NCBI GenBank assembly: GCA_030446745.1
Contig: JAUJMS010000002.1
Coordinates: 154,547-218,546, forward strand
DNA length: 64,000 nt
Direction: 5' to 3'
Source of the DNA: Egibacteraceae bacterium
Lineage (GTDB): Bacteria; Actinomycetota; Nitriliruptoria; Euzebyales; Egibacteraceae
Shown here piece after piece: positions 49,217-57,878 of the stretch; position 1 is the stretch's first letter; every line of letters begins with the position of its first letter. The notes under the pieces were generated by a model. It was not told the DNA's origin. It did not search any database and saw nothing but the letters and a program-made list of their open reading frames with translations. Position numbers and translations under genes: made by a program.

Positions 49217-50238
49217 CCCCCTTGCGCCTTGCGCTTGTTGACGAGGAACTCGTCGTAGGTCTCGGAGAAGGCGTGCTTGCCGGTCTCGGGGTTCACCACG
49301 ACGTAGTAGAGAAAGTCGGTCTCGGCCGGGTCAGCCGCCGCCTCGATCGCGGCCTTGCCCGCCCCGGAGATCGGCGTGGGCGGCAGGCCGGGCTGGCGGT
49401 AGGTGTTCCAGGGGCTTTCGACCTCGAGGTCCTCGAGCAGCACCCGGTCCTTCTGCTCGCCCAGGGCGTACAGCACCGTCGCGTCGATCTGCAGCGCGAT
49501 CCCCTCGTCGAGGCGGTTGTAGATGACCGAGGCGATCTTGGGCTGCTCCTCGCGCAGCCGCGCCTCGCGTTCGATCAGCGACGCCATGGTGAGGATCTGG
49601 TACGGCTCCACACCCGGCGGTGCCTCGACCTCGGCCATGACCTCCTCGGTCTGTTGCACGAGCCGCGCCAAGACCTCCTCCGCCTCGGCGTCGCGCAGGA
49701 ACTCGTAGGTACTGGGGAACAGCAGCCCCTCGAAGCGGTTGGCGTCCGGCGGCAGGTCGCCGGGCACCCACGCCGGCAGCGCGACCCGGCGCAGCGCGCG
49801 CGTCAGCTCGCGTCTGCTGAACGGGCTGCCCTCGGCATCGGCGATGCGTTGGAGCGTCTCACCGACCTGGAGCCCTTCGGGGATCGTCACGCGAAACGTC
49901 GGCGCCTCGTCCGGCGCGGCGGACAGCGCGGCGAGGATCGCGTCGGCCGACGTCCCGGGGCGGAACTCGTAGGTGCCGGGACGGATCTGGGACGCACGGT
50001 CGTCGAAGCGCGCGCGCAGCTTGAACGCGAAGGTGTTGCCGATCACGCCCTTCTCGGCGAGCAGGTCCGCGACCCCGCCCGCGCCCATCCCCTCGGGAAC
50101 GACGACGGTGACCGGCCCGCCGGACGGGGCGGCCGCCGGAGCGCCTGCCAGCGTCCGTGTGAGCGCCAGGCCGCCGCCGACGAGCAGGCAGACGACGATC
50201 AGCGTGCCGAGCAGGCGTCGTAGTCGGGCAGTCGTCAT
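49213..50238 (-). CDS. mltG: Endolytic murein transglycosylase MltG (YceG-like)
   Basis: The 341-residue protein has one N-terminal transmembrane helix (about 8-28) and an extracellular YceG domain with the catalytic Glu in ASLIEREA, followed by IASVIYNRL, the TVLYAL segment and SPWNTYRQPGLPPTPIS. It cuts nascent glycan strands and may terminate their polymerisation. It overlaps ruvX and aroE by 4 bases each. Confidence 0.94.
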   Translation of the reverse strand: MTTARLRRLLGTLIVVCLLVGGGLALTRTLAGAPAAAPSGGPVTVVVPEGMGAGGVADLLAEKGVIGNTFAFKLRARFDDRASQIRPGTYEFRPGTSADAILAALSAAPDEAPTFRVTIPEGLQVGETLQRIADAEGSPFSRRELTRALRRVALPAWVPGDLPPDANRFEGLLFPSTYEFLRDAEAEEVLARLVQQTEEVMAEVEAPPGVEPYQILTMASLIEREARLREEQPKIASVIYNRLDEGIALQIDATVLYALGEQKDRVLLEDLEVESPWNTYRQPGLPPTPISGAGKAAIEAAADPAETDFLYYVVVNPETGKHAFSETYDEFLVNKRKAQGG

Positions 50239-50705
50239 CGTCGCTCGGTTCCTTTCTCGTGCCGGGGGCGCGTGGCGTGGTGCGTCGCGTCGAGCCAACC
50301 CTGCAGGATGATCGCGGCGGCGATCCGGTCGCGCTCGAGGCGTCGCTGCGAGCGGCGGCGGTCGGCCTCCAACAGCACCCGCTCGGCCTCCACCGACGAC
50401 AGGCGCTCGTCCCACAGTTGCACGTCGAGCCCCTCGCGCGCCAACGCGGCGGCGACCGACCGCGCGGCGGTCGTCGCTGCGGTGTCACGCCCCGACAGGG
50501 CCTTCGGCAGGCCGACGACCACCGTCGCGCAGGCCTCGGCACGGGCGAGCGCCGCCAGACGGGCGGCGAGGTCGGGACCGGCCGCGACCGTCGCGTGGGG
50601 GCTGGCGACGATGCCGGCGGGGTCGGACAGCGCCACTCCGACGCGCACCTCGCCGACGTCGACGCCCATCGCGCGGGCCGTCGGTCGCGGTTCCTGGGCT
50701 GCCAC
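50235..50705 (-). CDS. ruvX: Putative pre-16S rRNA nuclease / Holliday junction resolvase-like (YqgF)
   Basis: The 156-residue RNase H-fold protein starts ARAMGVDVGEVRVGVALSDP with the first catalytic Asp; VVVGLPKALSG, WDERLSSVEAE and DRIAAAIILQGWLD carry the others. In E. coli YqgF matures the 16S rRNA 5' end. The GTG start lies 4 bases after the alaS stop. Confidence 0.93.
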   Translation of the reverse strand: MAAQEPRPTARAMGVDVGEVRVGVALSDPAGIVASPHATVAAGPDLAARLAALARAEACATVVVGLPKALSGRDTAATTAARSVAAALAREGLDVQLWDERLSSVEAERVLLEADRRRSQRRLERDRIAAAIILQGWLDATHHATRPRHEKGTERR

Positions 50706-50709
50706 CGGG

Positions 50710-53364
50710 TCAGGCGGCCGCCAGCCGTTCCCGCGCGGCGTCCCGCACCGCCGCGAGCGCCGCGTCCAGGCGCGCGCCGTGCTTGCCGCCGGCCTGGGCC
50801 ACGTCGCCTTTCCCGCCCGCGCCGCCGCCGACGACACGCGCCCCCGGCTGCAGGACGTCGCGGGCCGCGATGCCGTTGGCGACAAGGTCCGGTGTGAGCG
50901 CCGCGACCAGCGAGGCGGTGCCGTCGGCGGTGACGGTGCCGAGAGCGACGACGCCGCTGTCGAGCCGGTTGCGCAGCTCAAGTGCGAGGGTCTTCAAGCC
51001 GTCGCGGTCCGCGCCCGACACCGCCGCGGCGACGACCCGCGTGCCGCCGACATGCTCGGCGCCGTCGAGCAGCGCCGCCGCGGACGCCAGCAGCGCTTCA
51101 GAGCGGGCACGGGCGAGTTCCTTCTCGACGCTGCGCAGCCGTACGAGCAGCCCGCCGACGCGGTCGACGACCTCGTCGGTGCCGACGTTGAGCAGGCGCG
51201 CGACGGCATCCGCGACAAGCCGCTCGCGCGACAGGTACGTGAAAGCGTCGGGGCCGGTGACCGCCTCGATGCGCCGAAGGTTCGCCGCGATGGAGCCTTC
51301 CGACAAGACGGTGAACAGCCCGACCTCCGCGGTGCGCGCGACATGCGTTCCGCCGCACAGCTCGACGGAGAAGTCCCCGATGCGCACGACGCGGACCTGC
51401 TCGCCGTACTTCTCGCCGAACAGGGCCGTCGCGCCCATCGCGCGCGCCTCGGCCTGTGAGGTCTCGATCGTGCGGACCTCCGGGTCGGCCGCGATGCGCC
51501 GGTTGACGATCGCCTCCAGCTCGGCGAGCTGGTCGCGCGACACGGGGCCGAAGTGCGGGAAGTCGAAGCGGAACCGCCCCGCGTCGATCGCCGAGCCGGC
51601 CTGCGCGGCGTGCTCGCCGACGACCTCCTTCAGCGTCGCGTGGAGGATGTGGGTGGCGGTGTGGCCGCGCTGGATCGAGCCACGCCGCTGCGTGTCGATG
51701 ACCGCGACGGCGTCCTGCCCGGGGCGCACCTCCCCCGCCTCGACGCGCGCCCGGTGCACCGTCAAGCCCTGCAGCGGCGCGGTGGTGTCGACGACGCGCA
51801 GTCGTCCTGTCTCGGTCTCCACGTCGCCGTGGTCACCGAGCTGCCCGCCGCCCTCGGCGTAGAAGGGCGTGCGCGGCAGCACCAGCCAGACCTCGTCGCC
51901 CTCGTCGGCCGACTCGAGCAGACCCACGGGCGCAAGCAGCGCCCCGACCCGGGTGTCGGCGCGCGTGTCGGTGTAGCCGACGAACGTCGTCGGCCCAGTC
52001 CGGTCGGCGGCGGCGCGCAGGACCTCGGAGGGCAGCGCGCCGGCGGCGCCGCCGGTGCGCAGCGCGCCGCGGGCGCGGGTGCGCTGCGCCTCCATGTGCG
52101 CGGCGAAGGCGTCGCGGTCCAGCTCCATCCCGTGCTCGGCGGCGATCTCGACCGTGAGGTCGATCGGAAAGCCGAAGGTGTCGTGGAGCCGGAACGCGGC
52201 GTCGGCCGGCAGCTGCGCGGCGCCGACGTCCTTCGCCGCCGCGATCGCCTCGCTGAGCAGCGTCATGCCGTTGCGCAAGGTCCGCGCGAAGTGCTCCTCC
52301 TCGGCGGTGGCGACCCGCGTGATCAGCTCGGCCTGCTGGCGCAGCTCCGGCCACGCATCGCCGAGCGTCGCGCGCACGGCGTCGATCATCGCCGGCATCA
52401 CCGGTCGCTCGCAGCCGAGCAGGCGGGCGTGGCGGACGGCACGGCGCAGCAGCCGGCGCAGGACGTAGCCGCGCGCCTCGTTGCTCGGCAGCACCCCGTC
52501 GGCGATGAGCATCGCCGACGTGCGGGCGTGCTCGGCGATGACCCGCAGGCTGACGTCACGGTCGTCGTCGTCGCCGTACGCGACGCCGGTGAGGTCCGCG
52601 GCGCGGTCGACGAGGGGCCGTAGCACGTCGGTCTCGAAGACGTTGTCGACCCCCTGGAGCAGCAGCGCCATGCGTTCCAGGCCCATGCCGGTGTCGACGT
52701 TCTGTTGCGGCAGGTCGCCGAGGATCGCGCCAGCCGCGTCGCGCTCGTACTGCATGAACACGAGGTTCCAGAACTCGAGGTAGCGCGACTCGTCGACCGC
52801 GGGTCCGCCTTCCGCGCCGTGGTCGGGCCCGCGGTCGTAGTACAGCTCGCTGCACGGCCCGCAGGGACCCGCCTGCCCGGTGGACCAGAAGTTGTCCTCG
52901 GCCCCACGGCGCACGACCCGCTCGGCCGGCAGGTCGGTCTCGCTGAGCCACAGCCGCTCGGCTTCGTCGTCGTCGAGGTAGATCGTCGCCCAGATCCGCT
53001 GCGGGTCGAACCCGAAGCCGCCGGCGTCGCGCGGGGTCACCGCAAGCTCCCACGCCCAGCGGATCGCGTCGCGCTTGAAGTAGTCGCCGAAGCTGAAGTT
53101 GCCGAGCATCTCGAAGAACGTGAGGTGGCGCGTCGTGTGGCCGACGTTCTCGATGTCGACGGTTCGCGCGACCTTCTGCACGCTCGCCGCGCGTGGGTGC
53201 GCCGGCTTCGCGTCGCCGCGGAAGAAGGGCACGAACTGCACCATGCCCGCGACGGTCAGCAGCAACGACGGGTCGTTGGGGATCAGTGACGACGACGGCC
53301 ACACGCGGTGGTTCCGCTGCCGGAAGAACTCGAGGAACATCCGGCGGATGTCCGACGACTGCAC
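50710..53364 (-). CDS. alaS: Alanyl-tRNA synthetase
   Basis: The 884-residue class II synthetase opens MQSSDIRRMFLEFFRQRNH. The catalytic domain has FEMLGNFSFGDYFK and DTGMGLERMA. The editing domain has GHTATHILHATLKEV and CGGTHVARTAEVG (zinc-binding editing site). The C-terminal DHHA1 domain ends GGGGAGGKGDVAQAGGK. No T-box leader was recognised. It begins the actinobacterial alaS-ruvX-mltG-aroE order. Confidence 0.98.
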   Translation of the reverse strand: MQSSDIRRMFLEFFRQRNHRVWPSSSLIPNDPSLLLTVAGMVQFVPFFRGDAKPAHPRAASVQKVARTVDIENVGHTTRHLTFFEMLGNFSFGDYFKRDAIRWAWELAVTPRDAGGFGFDPQRIWATIYLDDDEAERLWLSETDLPAERVVRRGAEDNFWSTGQAGPCGPCSELYYDRGPDHGAEGGPAVDESRYLEFWNLVFMQYERDAAGAILGDLPQQNVDTGMGLERMALLLQGVDNVFETDVLRPLVDRAADLTGVAYGDDDDRDVSLRVIAEHARTSAMLIADGVLPSNEARGYVLRRLLRRAVRHARLLGCERPVMPAMIDAVRATLGDAWPELRQQAELITRVATAEEEHFARTLRNGMTLLSEAIAAAKDVGAAQLPADAAFRLHDTFGFPIDLTVEIAAEHGMELDRDAFAAHMEAQRTRARGALRTGGAAGALPSEVLRAAADRTGPTTFVGYTDTRADTRVGALLAPVGLLESADEGDEVWLVLPRTPFYAEGGGQLGDHGDVETETGRLRVVDTTAPLQGLTVHRARVEAGEVRPGQDAVAVIDTQRRGSIQRGHTATHILHATLKEVVGEHAAQAGSAIDAGRFRFDFPHFGPVSRDQLAELEAIVNRRIAADPEVRTIETSQAEARAMGATALFGEKYGEQVRVVRIGDFSVELCGGTHVARTAEVGLFTVLSEGSIAANLRRIEAVTGPDAFTYLSRERLVADAVARLLNVGTDEVVDRVGGLLVRLRSVEKELARARSEALLASAAALLDGAEHVGGTRVVAAAVSGADRDGLKTLALELRNRLDSGVVALGTVTADGTASLVAALTPDLVANGIAARDVLQPGARVVGGGAGGKGDVAQAGGKHGARLDAALAAVRDAARERLAAA

Positions 53365-53373
53365 GCGGACCGC

Positions 53374-53625
53374 CTAGCGCCGGCCGGGCACAGGATGCGC
53401 GCGGTAGACCGCACGCAGCTCGGACTCCTTGGCGTCGGCCGCGGCGCGCCCCTGCTCCAGCGCGAGCGCGATCCGTGCGCGCAGGGTGCCCGCACGCGCG
53501 GCGGCGGTACTCGCCAGCGCGTCGGGACGCAGCCGGCGCTGCGCCGCCTCAACCTTGCGCACGGCGCTCACGCCGAGCGCGACGCCGGCGCCGACACCGA
53601 CCAGAGCGAAGAACAGCCGTTTCAT
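53374..53625 (-). CDS. Small membrane protein (DUF6167-like)
   Basis: The 83-residue protein has one N-terminal hydrophobic helix (KRLFFALVGVGAGVALGVSAV) and a charged helical tail rich in Ala and Arg. Actinobacteria often encode such a protein between a DUF948 gene and alaS, which matches this place. Function unknown. It lies 9 bases before alaS. Confidence 0.75.
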   Translation of the reverse strand: MKRLFFALVGVGAGVALGVSAVRKVEAAQRRLRPDALASTAAARAGTLRARIALALEQGRAAADAKESELRAVYRAHPVPGRR

Positions 53626-53661
53626 ACCTACGGTGTCACCGCAACCGCGCTCGCGGACACC

Positions 53662-54105
53662 TTAGTCGGCCACCTTGCGCGCGGCCTTCAGCGCGACGCC
53701 GGTTCCGGTGGTGAACGCGATCGCCTTGATCAGCGGGTTGGCGACCGCGGTGTGGACGACCTCGGCGATGTTCTCGGCCGTCCCGGAGATGCGCTGGACG
53801 CTGGCGACGACGGTGTCGAGCCGCGCCAGCTCGGTGTTGACCCCGGCGACCGTCTCGTTGATGCCACCGAGCAGCGGCACGGTCTGCTCGGTGATCCGTT
53901 CCACGGTGGTCGTCAGCTCGCGCACCGTCCCCACGAGGGTCAGCAGCAGCGCCATGAGCCCGAGCATCGACGCCCCGAACGCGACGGCGGCGACGATCGC
54001 CGCGATGCCGTACAGGCTCGCGTCGACCAGCGCTCCGGCTGCGACGAACACGCCCACGACCACGACCGCCGCCACGACGGCGGCCAGCACTCCTCGAGAC
54101 TTCAT
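53662..54105 (-). CDS. DUF948-like membrane protein
   Basis: The 147-residue protein has two N-terminal transmembrane helices (about 5-27 and 32-58), then a heptad-like amphipathic stretch (VRELTTTVERITEQTVPLLGGINETVAGVNTEL, shown in part) and a C-terminal Lys-containing tail. This architecture matches DUF948 proteins encoded beside alaS in many Gram-positives. Function unknown. Confidence 0.75.
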   Translation of the reverse strand: MKSRGVLAAVVAAVVVVGVFVAAGALVDASLYGIAAIVAAVAFGASMLGLMALLLTLVGTVRELTTTVERITEQTVPLLGGINETVAGVNTELARLDTVVASVQRISGTAENIAEVVHTAVANPLIKAIAFTTGTGVALKAARKVAD

Positions 54106-54218
54106 CGGCGTTCCTGTCCGTGCCGGGAGCCAGCGGCCCGCCCTGCGTCGCGCGGAAGCCTAGGTGACGCGCGCGGCGAAGCGGTAGTGCGCCGCCGCAC
54201 AACGTCAGCGGCCGCGGG

Positions 54219-54665
54219 TCAGCGCGACGCCGGGCCGCCCGGCGCCAGGCCGCACGCGACCGCGACCGGCAACCGCAGCGTCGGCCACGCCGGCACGACC
54301 AGCTCGGCGTCCAGCCCCACGACGACCGCCGGGCGCCCGCGTTGCCACAGCGCCACGGTGGTGTCGGCAACCGCCCAGACCGCCTCGACGCCGACGGCCG
54401 TCCACTGGGCGGCCACCCGGGCGTCGTCGTCGAGGACGACCACCAGCACCGGCGGCGTGGCGGTGACGCCGTCGACGGGCGGCTCGCCGAACCCGACGGT
54501 GACGTCAGGGCGGAACCGGTGGGGTGGAGCGTCGACGCGGACGACGAGCTCGCTGGACGCCCAGCCGCCGAGGGCGACCGCCGCCGGCGCCAGCAGGCGC
54601 GCGATCCTCGCGGCGCGGATGCGGCGGGCGGAACCGGCGACGGGGCGGGCGGTGGTCACGGTCAT
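54219..54665 (-). CDS. Hypothetical protein
   Basis: The 148-residue frame has the strong G/C third-position bias of real genes here. It shows a short N-terminal hydrophobic stretch (LLAPAAVALGGWASS), then hydrophobic beta-like strands (VLVVVLDDDARVA, AVWAVADTTVALW, AVVVGLDAELVVPAWP). No known family was recognised. It is divergent from the PucR-type gene with about 100 bases between the starts. A partner or regulatory role is unproven. Confidence 0.5.
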   Translation of the reverse strand: MTVTTARPVAGSARRIRAARIARLLAPAAVALGGWASSELVVRVDAPPHRFRPDVTVGFGEPPVDGVTATPPVLVVVLDDDARVAAQWTAVGVEAVWAVADTTVALWQRGRPAVVVGLDAELVVPAWPTLRLPVAVACGLAPGGPASR

Positions 54666-54769
54666 GGAACGCTCCGGTCGGACGGCGGGACGCGGCGACC
54701 GCGACGGTACGGCGGGATCGCGTGCCAGGCGCCGCGTCCGTCCGCGTCGCTGTGGACTACGCTGCCGTC

Positions 54770-56029
54770 GTGAGCAGTCACAAGCCAGCGCCGGCCGGCG
54801 GTGACCTCGCCGCCCGGGTGGAGCGCCGCATCCCCGCCTTGGCCCGCACGATGGTCGCGACGTTCGTCGCCGAGGTGCCGCTGTACGCGCAGCTGCCGCG
54901 AGAGCAGCTCGACGGCGAGATCTACGACATCAGCCGCGAGAACCTGCGGCTGTTCTTCCGCTGCCTGCGCGAGCGGCGCATGCCGAGCGACGACGAGCTA
55001 GCCGAGCCGCGCGCGAGCGCGGCGCGGCGCGCCGAGGAGCGTCTGCCGCTGCAGAGCGTGCTGACCGCGTACCACGTCGGCGGGCGGATCGGCTGGCGCG
55101 CGATGGTCGCCGAGGCGCGACCCGACGAGGGCGACGAGCTGTACCGCCTCGCCGAGGGGGTGATGGCGTACCTCCAGGCGCTCACGAACGCCGTCGCTTC
55201 GGCGTACCTCGAGGAGCAGCAGCACATCTACGGCGAACAACGCGACGCGCGTCGCGCCCTCGCCGAGACGCTGCTCGCCGGTGTCCCCGACCAGGGCGGC
55301 GACGGCGACGGCGCGCCCGTCGCGCTGGCGCGACGGGCGGGGGTGCGCCTGGCCCCCGGCTACATGGTGCTCGTGCTGCGCCTCGGCCCCAGCGCCGACG
55401 AGCGCGACGCGGGCGTGGTCGGCGCGGTCGCGAGCCGGCGCAAGGTCCGCCGCGTGCAGGCGCAACTCGACCGCCTTGCCGGCGAGCCGGTGCTCACACT
55501 GCTCGACCCGGACGGCGGCCCCGTGTTGTGCCCGGTCGGCGCGGCCGTCGCCGAGGCCGCCCTGCGCGACGCGGGCGCCCTCGTCGACGACCTGGCGGCA
55601 GCGGCGGGTGCACAGACGCTGGCGGGCGTCGCGTGGCGCCCCGGCGTCGACCGCATCCCCGCCGCGGCCGCCGAGGCGCGCGAGGTGTGCGAGATCGCCA
55701 CACGCCTGCATCACCCGCCAGGCGCGTACCGCCTCGACGACGTCGTCCTCGAACACGCGGTCACGCACCCGCGCGGCACCGCGACGGGTCTGACCCGCGT
55801 GCTCGCCCCAATCCTCGCGCGCCCCGACCTGCTCGAGACCCTCGAGCGGTGGTTCGCCGCGGACTTCGACCGGCGCGCCGCCGCGGCGGCGCTCAACGTC
55901 CACCCCAATACGCTGGACTACCGGCTACGCCGCGTCGCCGCGCTGACCGGCGTCGACCCCGGCAGCGCGCGGGGCGTGCAGCTGCTCGGGGCGGCCCTGA
56001 CGGCGCGCTCGTTCACCGCAGCCGGCTGA
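54770..56029 (+). CDS. PucR/CdaR-type transcriptional regulator
   Basis: The 419-residue protein has an RsbRD-like N-terminal helical domain (about 10-150), a GGDEF-like middle domain and a C-terminal PucR helix-turn-helix (FAADFDRRAAAAALNVHPNTLDYRLRRVAALTGVD). The LNVHPNTLxYRL pattern is diagnostic of HTH_30. Such proteins control catabolic or stress genes in actinobacteria; its target is unknown. The GTG at VSSHKPAP was chosen; a GTG six codons earlier is possible. Confidence 0.85.
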   Translation: MSSHKPAPAGGDLAARVERRIPALARTMVATFVAEVPLYAQLPREQLDGEIYDISRENLRLFFRCLRERRMPSDDELAEPRASAARRAEERLPLQSVLTAYHVGGRIGWRAMVAEARPDEGDELYRLAEGVMAYLQALTNAVASAYLEEQQHIYGEQRDARRALAETLLAGVPDQGGDGDGAPVALARRAGVRLAPGYMVLVLRLGPSADERDAGVVGAVASRRKVRRVQAQLDRLAGEPVLTLLDPDGGPVLCPVGAAVAEAALRDAGALVDDLAAAAGAQTLAGVAWRPGVDRIPAAAAEAREVCEIATRLHHPPGAYRLDDVVLEHAVTHPRGTATGLTRVLAPILARPDLLETLERWFAADFDRRAAAAALNVHPNTLDYRLRRVAALTGVDPGSARGVQLLGAALTARSFTAAG

Positions 56030-56137
56030 CCGCGGGCTGCTCGCCCCTGAGATCCCGGCCCCCGCCCGACCCGGGCCTTGTCATCGACGGCACGAAAGCG
56101 CAACGCCGCTGACAAGGGCCGAGGGGATACTGGCCGG

Positions 56138-56827
56138 GTGCACGCTGCCCGCCCCGCCGTCGCGATTGCCGCGGCCGCGATCGTCGTGGGCGTGGTGGGG
56201 GCGCGCGACGCCGCAGCCCATCCGCTCGGGCCACCACCGACGGCGGTGGTGCGCGCCGCCGGGCGCGATGTCATCGTCGAGTGGCGCGCCGCCCCGGACG
56301 ACGCGATCGCCGTCGGCGAGCATCTCGGCGTCCTGGCGGCCGGCTCGACGGCGGCGTTCCAGGACGGGGCGGCCCAGGTCGCCCCGCCGGCGGCCGACGA
56401 GGCCGCGCTCGCGGCGTCGCCGGCACTGCGCGACTACCTCGTGGACCACATCGCCGTGACACAGGGGGCCACGGCGTGCGCGGCCGAGGTGGCGCCCATC
56501 ACCGACTTCGTGCGCGACGGCGCGCGGGTCGTGGCGACCTGTCCCGATCCGGTCACCTCCGTAGAGGTCGCCATCTCGATGCTCACCGACGTCAACGACG
56601 CGTACCGCACCTTTGCCGTCGGTCGCGAAACCGCGCCGGCGCAGACCGTCTACACCGTCGACAACCCCCGTCAGACGTGGCGCTTCGGCGTGGCCGCGAG
56701 CGCGGGCGCTGGCCGGCTGCCGGCCCTCGTGGCGTTCGCGGCGGTACTGGTCGCCGGCGGCGGCGTCGTCGCGTGGCGGCGACGCGGCGCAACCCCGGCG
56801 GCCGACGACGGCGCGACCGCGCCGTGA
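56138..56827 (+). CDS. Secreted/membrane-anchored protein paired with NicO transporter
   Basis: The 229-residue protein has a signal peptide (AVAIAAAAIVVGVVGARDAAAHPLG), a beta-rich extracellular part with two cysteines (ATACAAEV and VATCPDP) and a C-terminal transmembrane helix (about 198-217) with WRRR after it. The AHPLG start of the mature part is common in proteins preceding actinobacterial nickel transporter genes. It overlaps the next gene (GTGA). It may deliver or sense metal outside the membrane; direct evidence is lacking. Confidence 0.75.
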   Translation: MHAARPAVAIAAAAIVVGVVGARDAAAHPLGPPPTAVVRAAGRDVIVEWRAAPDDAIAVGEHLGVLAAGSTAAFQDGAAQVAPPAADEAALAASPALRDYLVDHIAVTQGATACAAEVAPITDFVRDGARVVATCPDPVTSVEVAISMLTDVNDAYRTFAVGRETAPAQTVYTVDNPRQTWRFGVAASAGAGRLPALVAFAAVLVAGGGVVAWRRRGATPAADDGATAP

Positions 56828-57693
56828 CGCCGGCGACCACGGCGGTGCTCGCCCAGGCCGCCGACCTCGGGCCGCTGGAGCGGACCTTCGTGCGCCTCGT
56901 CGACGGCGGCCCGCTCAGCGCGCCGATCGTCGCCGTGGCGGTCGCGATCGCGCTCGGCGTCGGAGCCGCCCACGCGCTGGCGCCCGGCCACGGCAAGGCG
57001 ATCACCGCGGCGTATCTCGTCGGCACGCGCGGGCGCGCCCGCGACGCGTTGGTGCTCGGCACGACCGTCGCGCTCATGCACACCGCGTCGGTGCTCGTGG
57101 TCGGTCTCGGGCTGCACCTCGCCCTGCGCGGCGAGGCCGCGGGTGGCGGGCTGCCGGCGGCGGCGCAGCAGGTCGCCCCGGTGCTCGGTCTGGCGTCGGG
57201 GCTGCTCGTCGCGGGAGTCGGTGCCGGGCTGCTCACCCGGCAGCTGCGCCTGCGCCGCGCGCCAGCCCAGCCGCCCGCCGGCGACCACGCAGAAGCCGGC
57301 GACACGGCCGACCGGGCCGGCGACACGGCCGCGGACGAGGAGCACGCCGCCCGTCACGGCCTGTCGCCTCGGCCGCCGCTGTCGCGGCGTGGTCTGGTGC
57401 TGCTCGGCGTGTCAGGCGGGCTGCTGCCCTCACCTCCGGCGTTCTTGGTGCTCGCCACCGCGGCGTTCACCGGTCGCACGGCCTTCGGCTTGCTGCTCGT
57501 GGCGGCGTTCAGCGTCGGGTTGGCGGTGACCTCGACCGTCGTCGGCCTCGCCGTCGTCGCCGGCCGCGACCTGGCGCTGTCGCGCCTCGGCGCGGGCGCC
57601 CGCCGCCTGATGGCCGGCGTGCCGCTGGTCGCGGCCGCCGCCGTGCTGGTCGGCGGGGTCGCCATCACCGTCGGCGCGGCGCTGCGGCTGTGA
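56824..57693 (+). CDS. NicO/RcnA-family nickel/cobalt transporter
   Basis: The 289-residue protein has about six membrane helices, the family motif HALAPGHGKAITAAYLVGTRG in the first half and VSGGLLPSPPAFLVLATAAF in the second. A His/Asp/Glu-rich loop (GDHAEAGDTADRAGDTAADEEHAARH, about 150-175, quoted in part) between them may bind metal. RcnA-like members export Ni and Co; others import Ni. Direction cannot be told here. Confidence 0.85.
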   Translation: MTPATTAVLAQAADLGPLERTFVRLVDGGPLSAPIVAVAVAIALGVGAAHALAPGHGKAITAAYLVGTRGRARDALVLGTTVALMHTASVLVVGLGLHLALRGEAAGGGLPAAAQQVAPVLGLASGLLVAGVGAGLLTRQLRLRRAPAQPPAGDHAEAGDTADRAGDTAADEEHAARHGLSPRPPLSRRGLVLLGVSGGLLPSPPAFLVLATAAFTGRTAFGLLLVAAFSVGLAVTSTVVGLAVVAGRDLALSRLGAGARRLMAGVPLVAAAAVLVGGVAITVGAALRL

Positions 57694-57700
57694 TCCGCGG

Positions 57701-57726
57701 CGTCCTTGTGTCAGGTCACAAGGACG
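57701..57726. terminator. Stem-loop after the NicO gene
   Basis: A perfect 10-base inverted repeat (CGTCCTTGTG and CACAAGGACG) with a six-base loop lies 7 bases after the stop. No T-run follows, so termination is only probable. The rest of the 185-base gap holds no gene I can support. Confidence 0.5.
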
Positions 57727-57878
57727 GCGCGGCGGATTGGGGTCGCCCAGGAGGTCGACCCACCCGTGACGGGGAAGAACACCGCAGCGGTCGCGCAACG
57801 CGCCGACCACCGATTCGTTGAACATCACGACGCTGTCCGGTCAGGCTGCGGCCCGGCCCCCGCCCTGGAGTGACTGCC

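Noticed and set aside
53365..53373. T-box leader for alaS
   Set aside because: The upstream gene ends a few bases before alaS and no T-box sequence is present.
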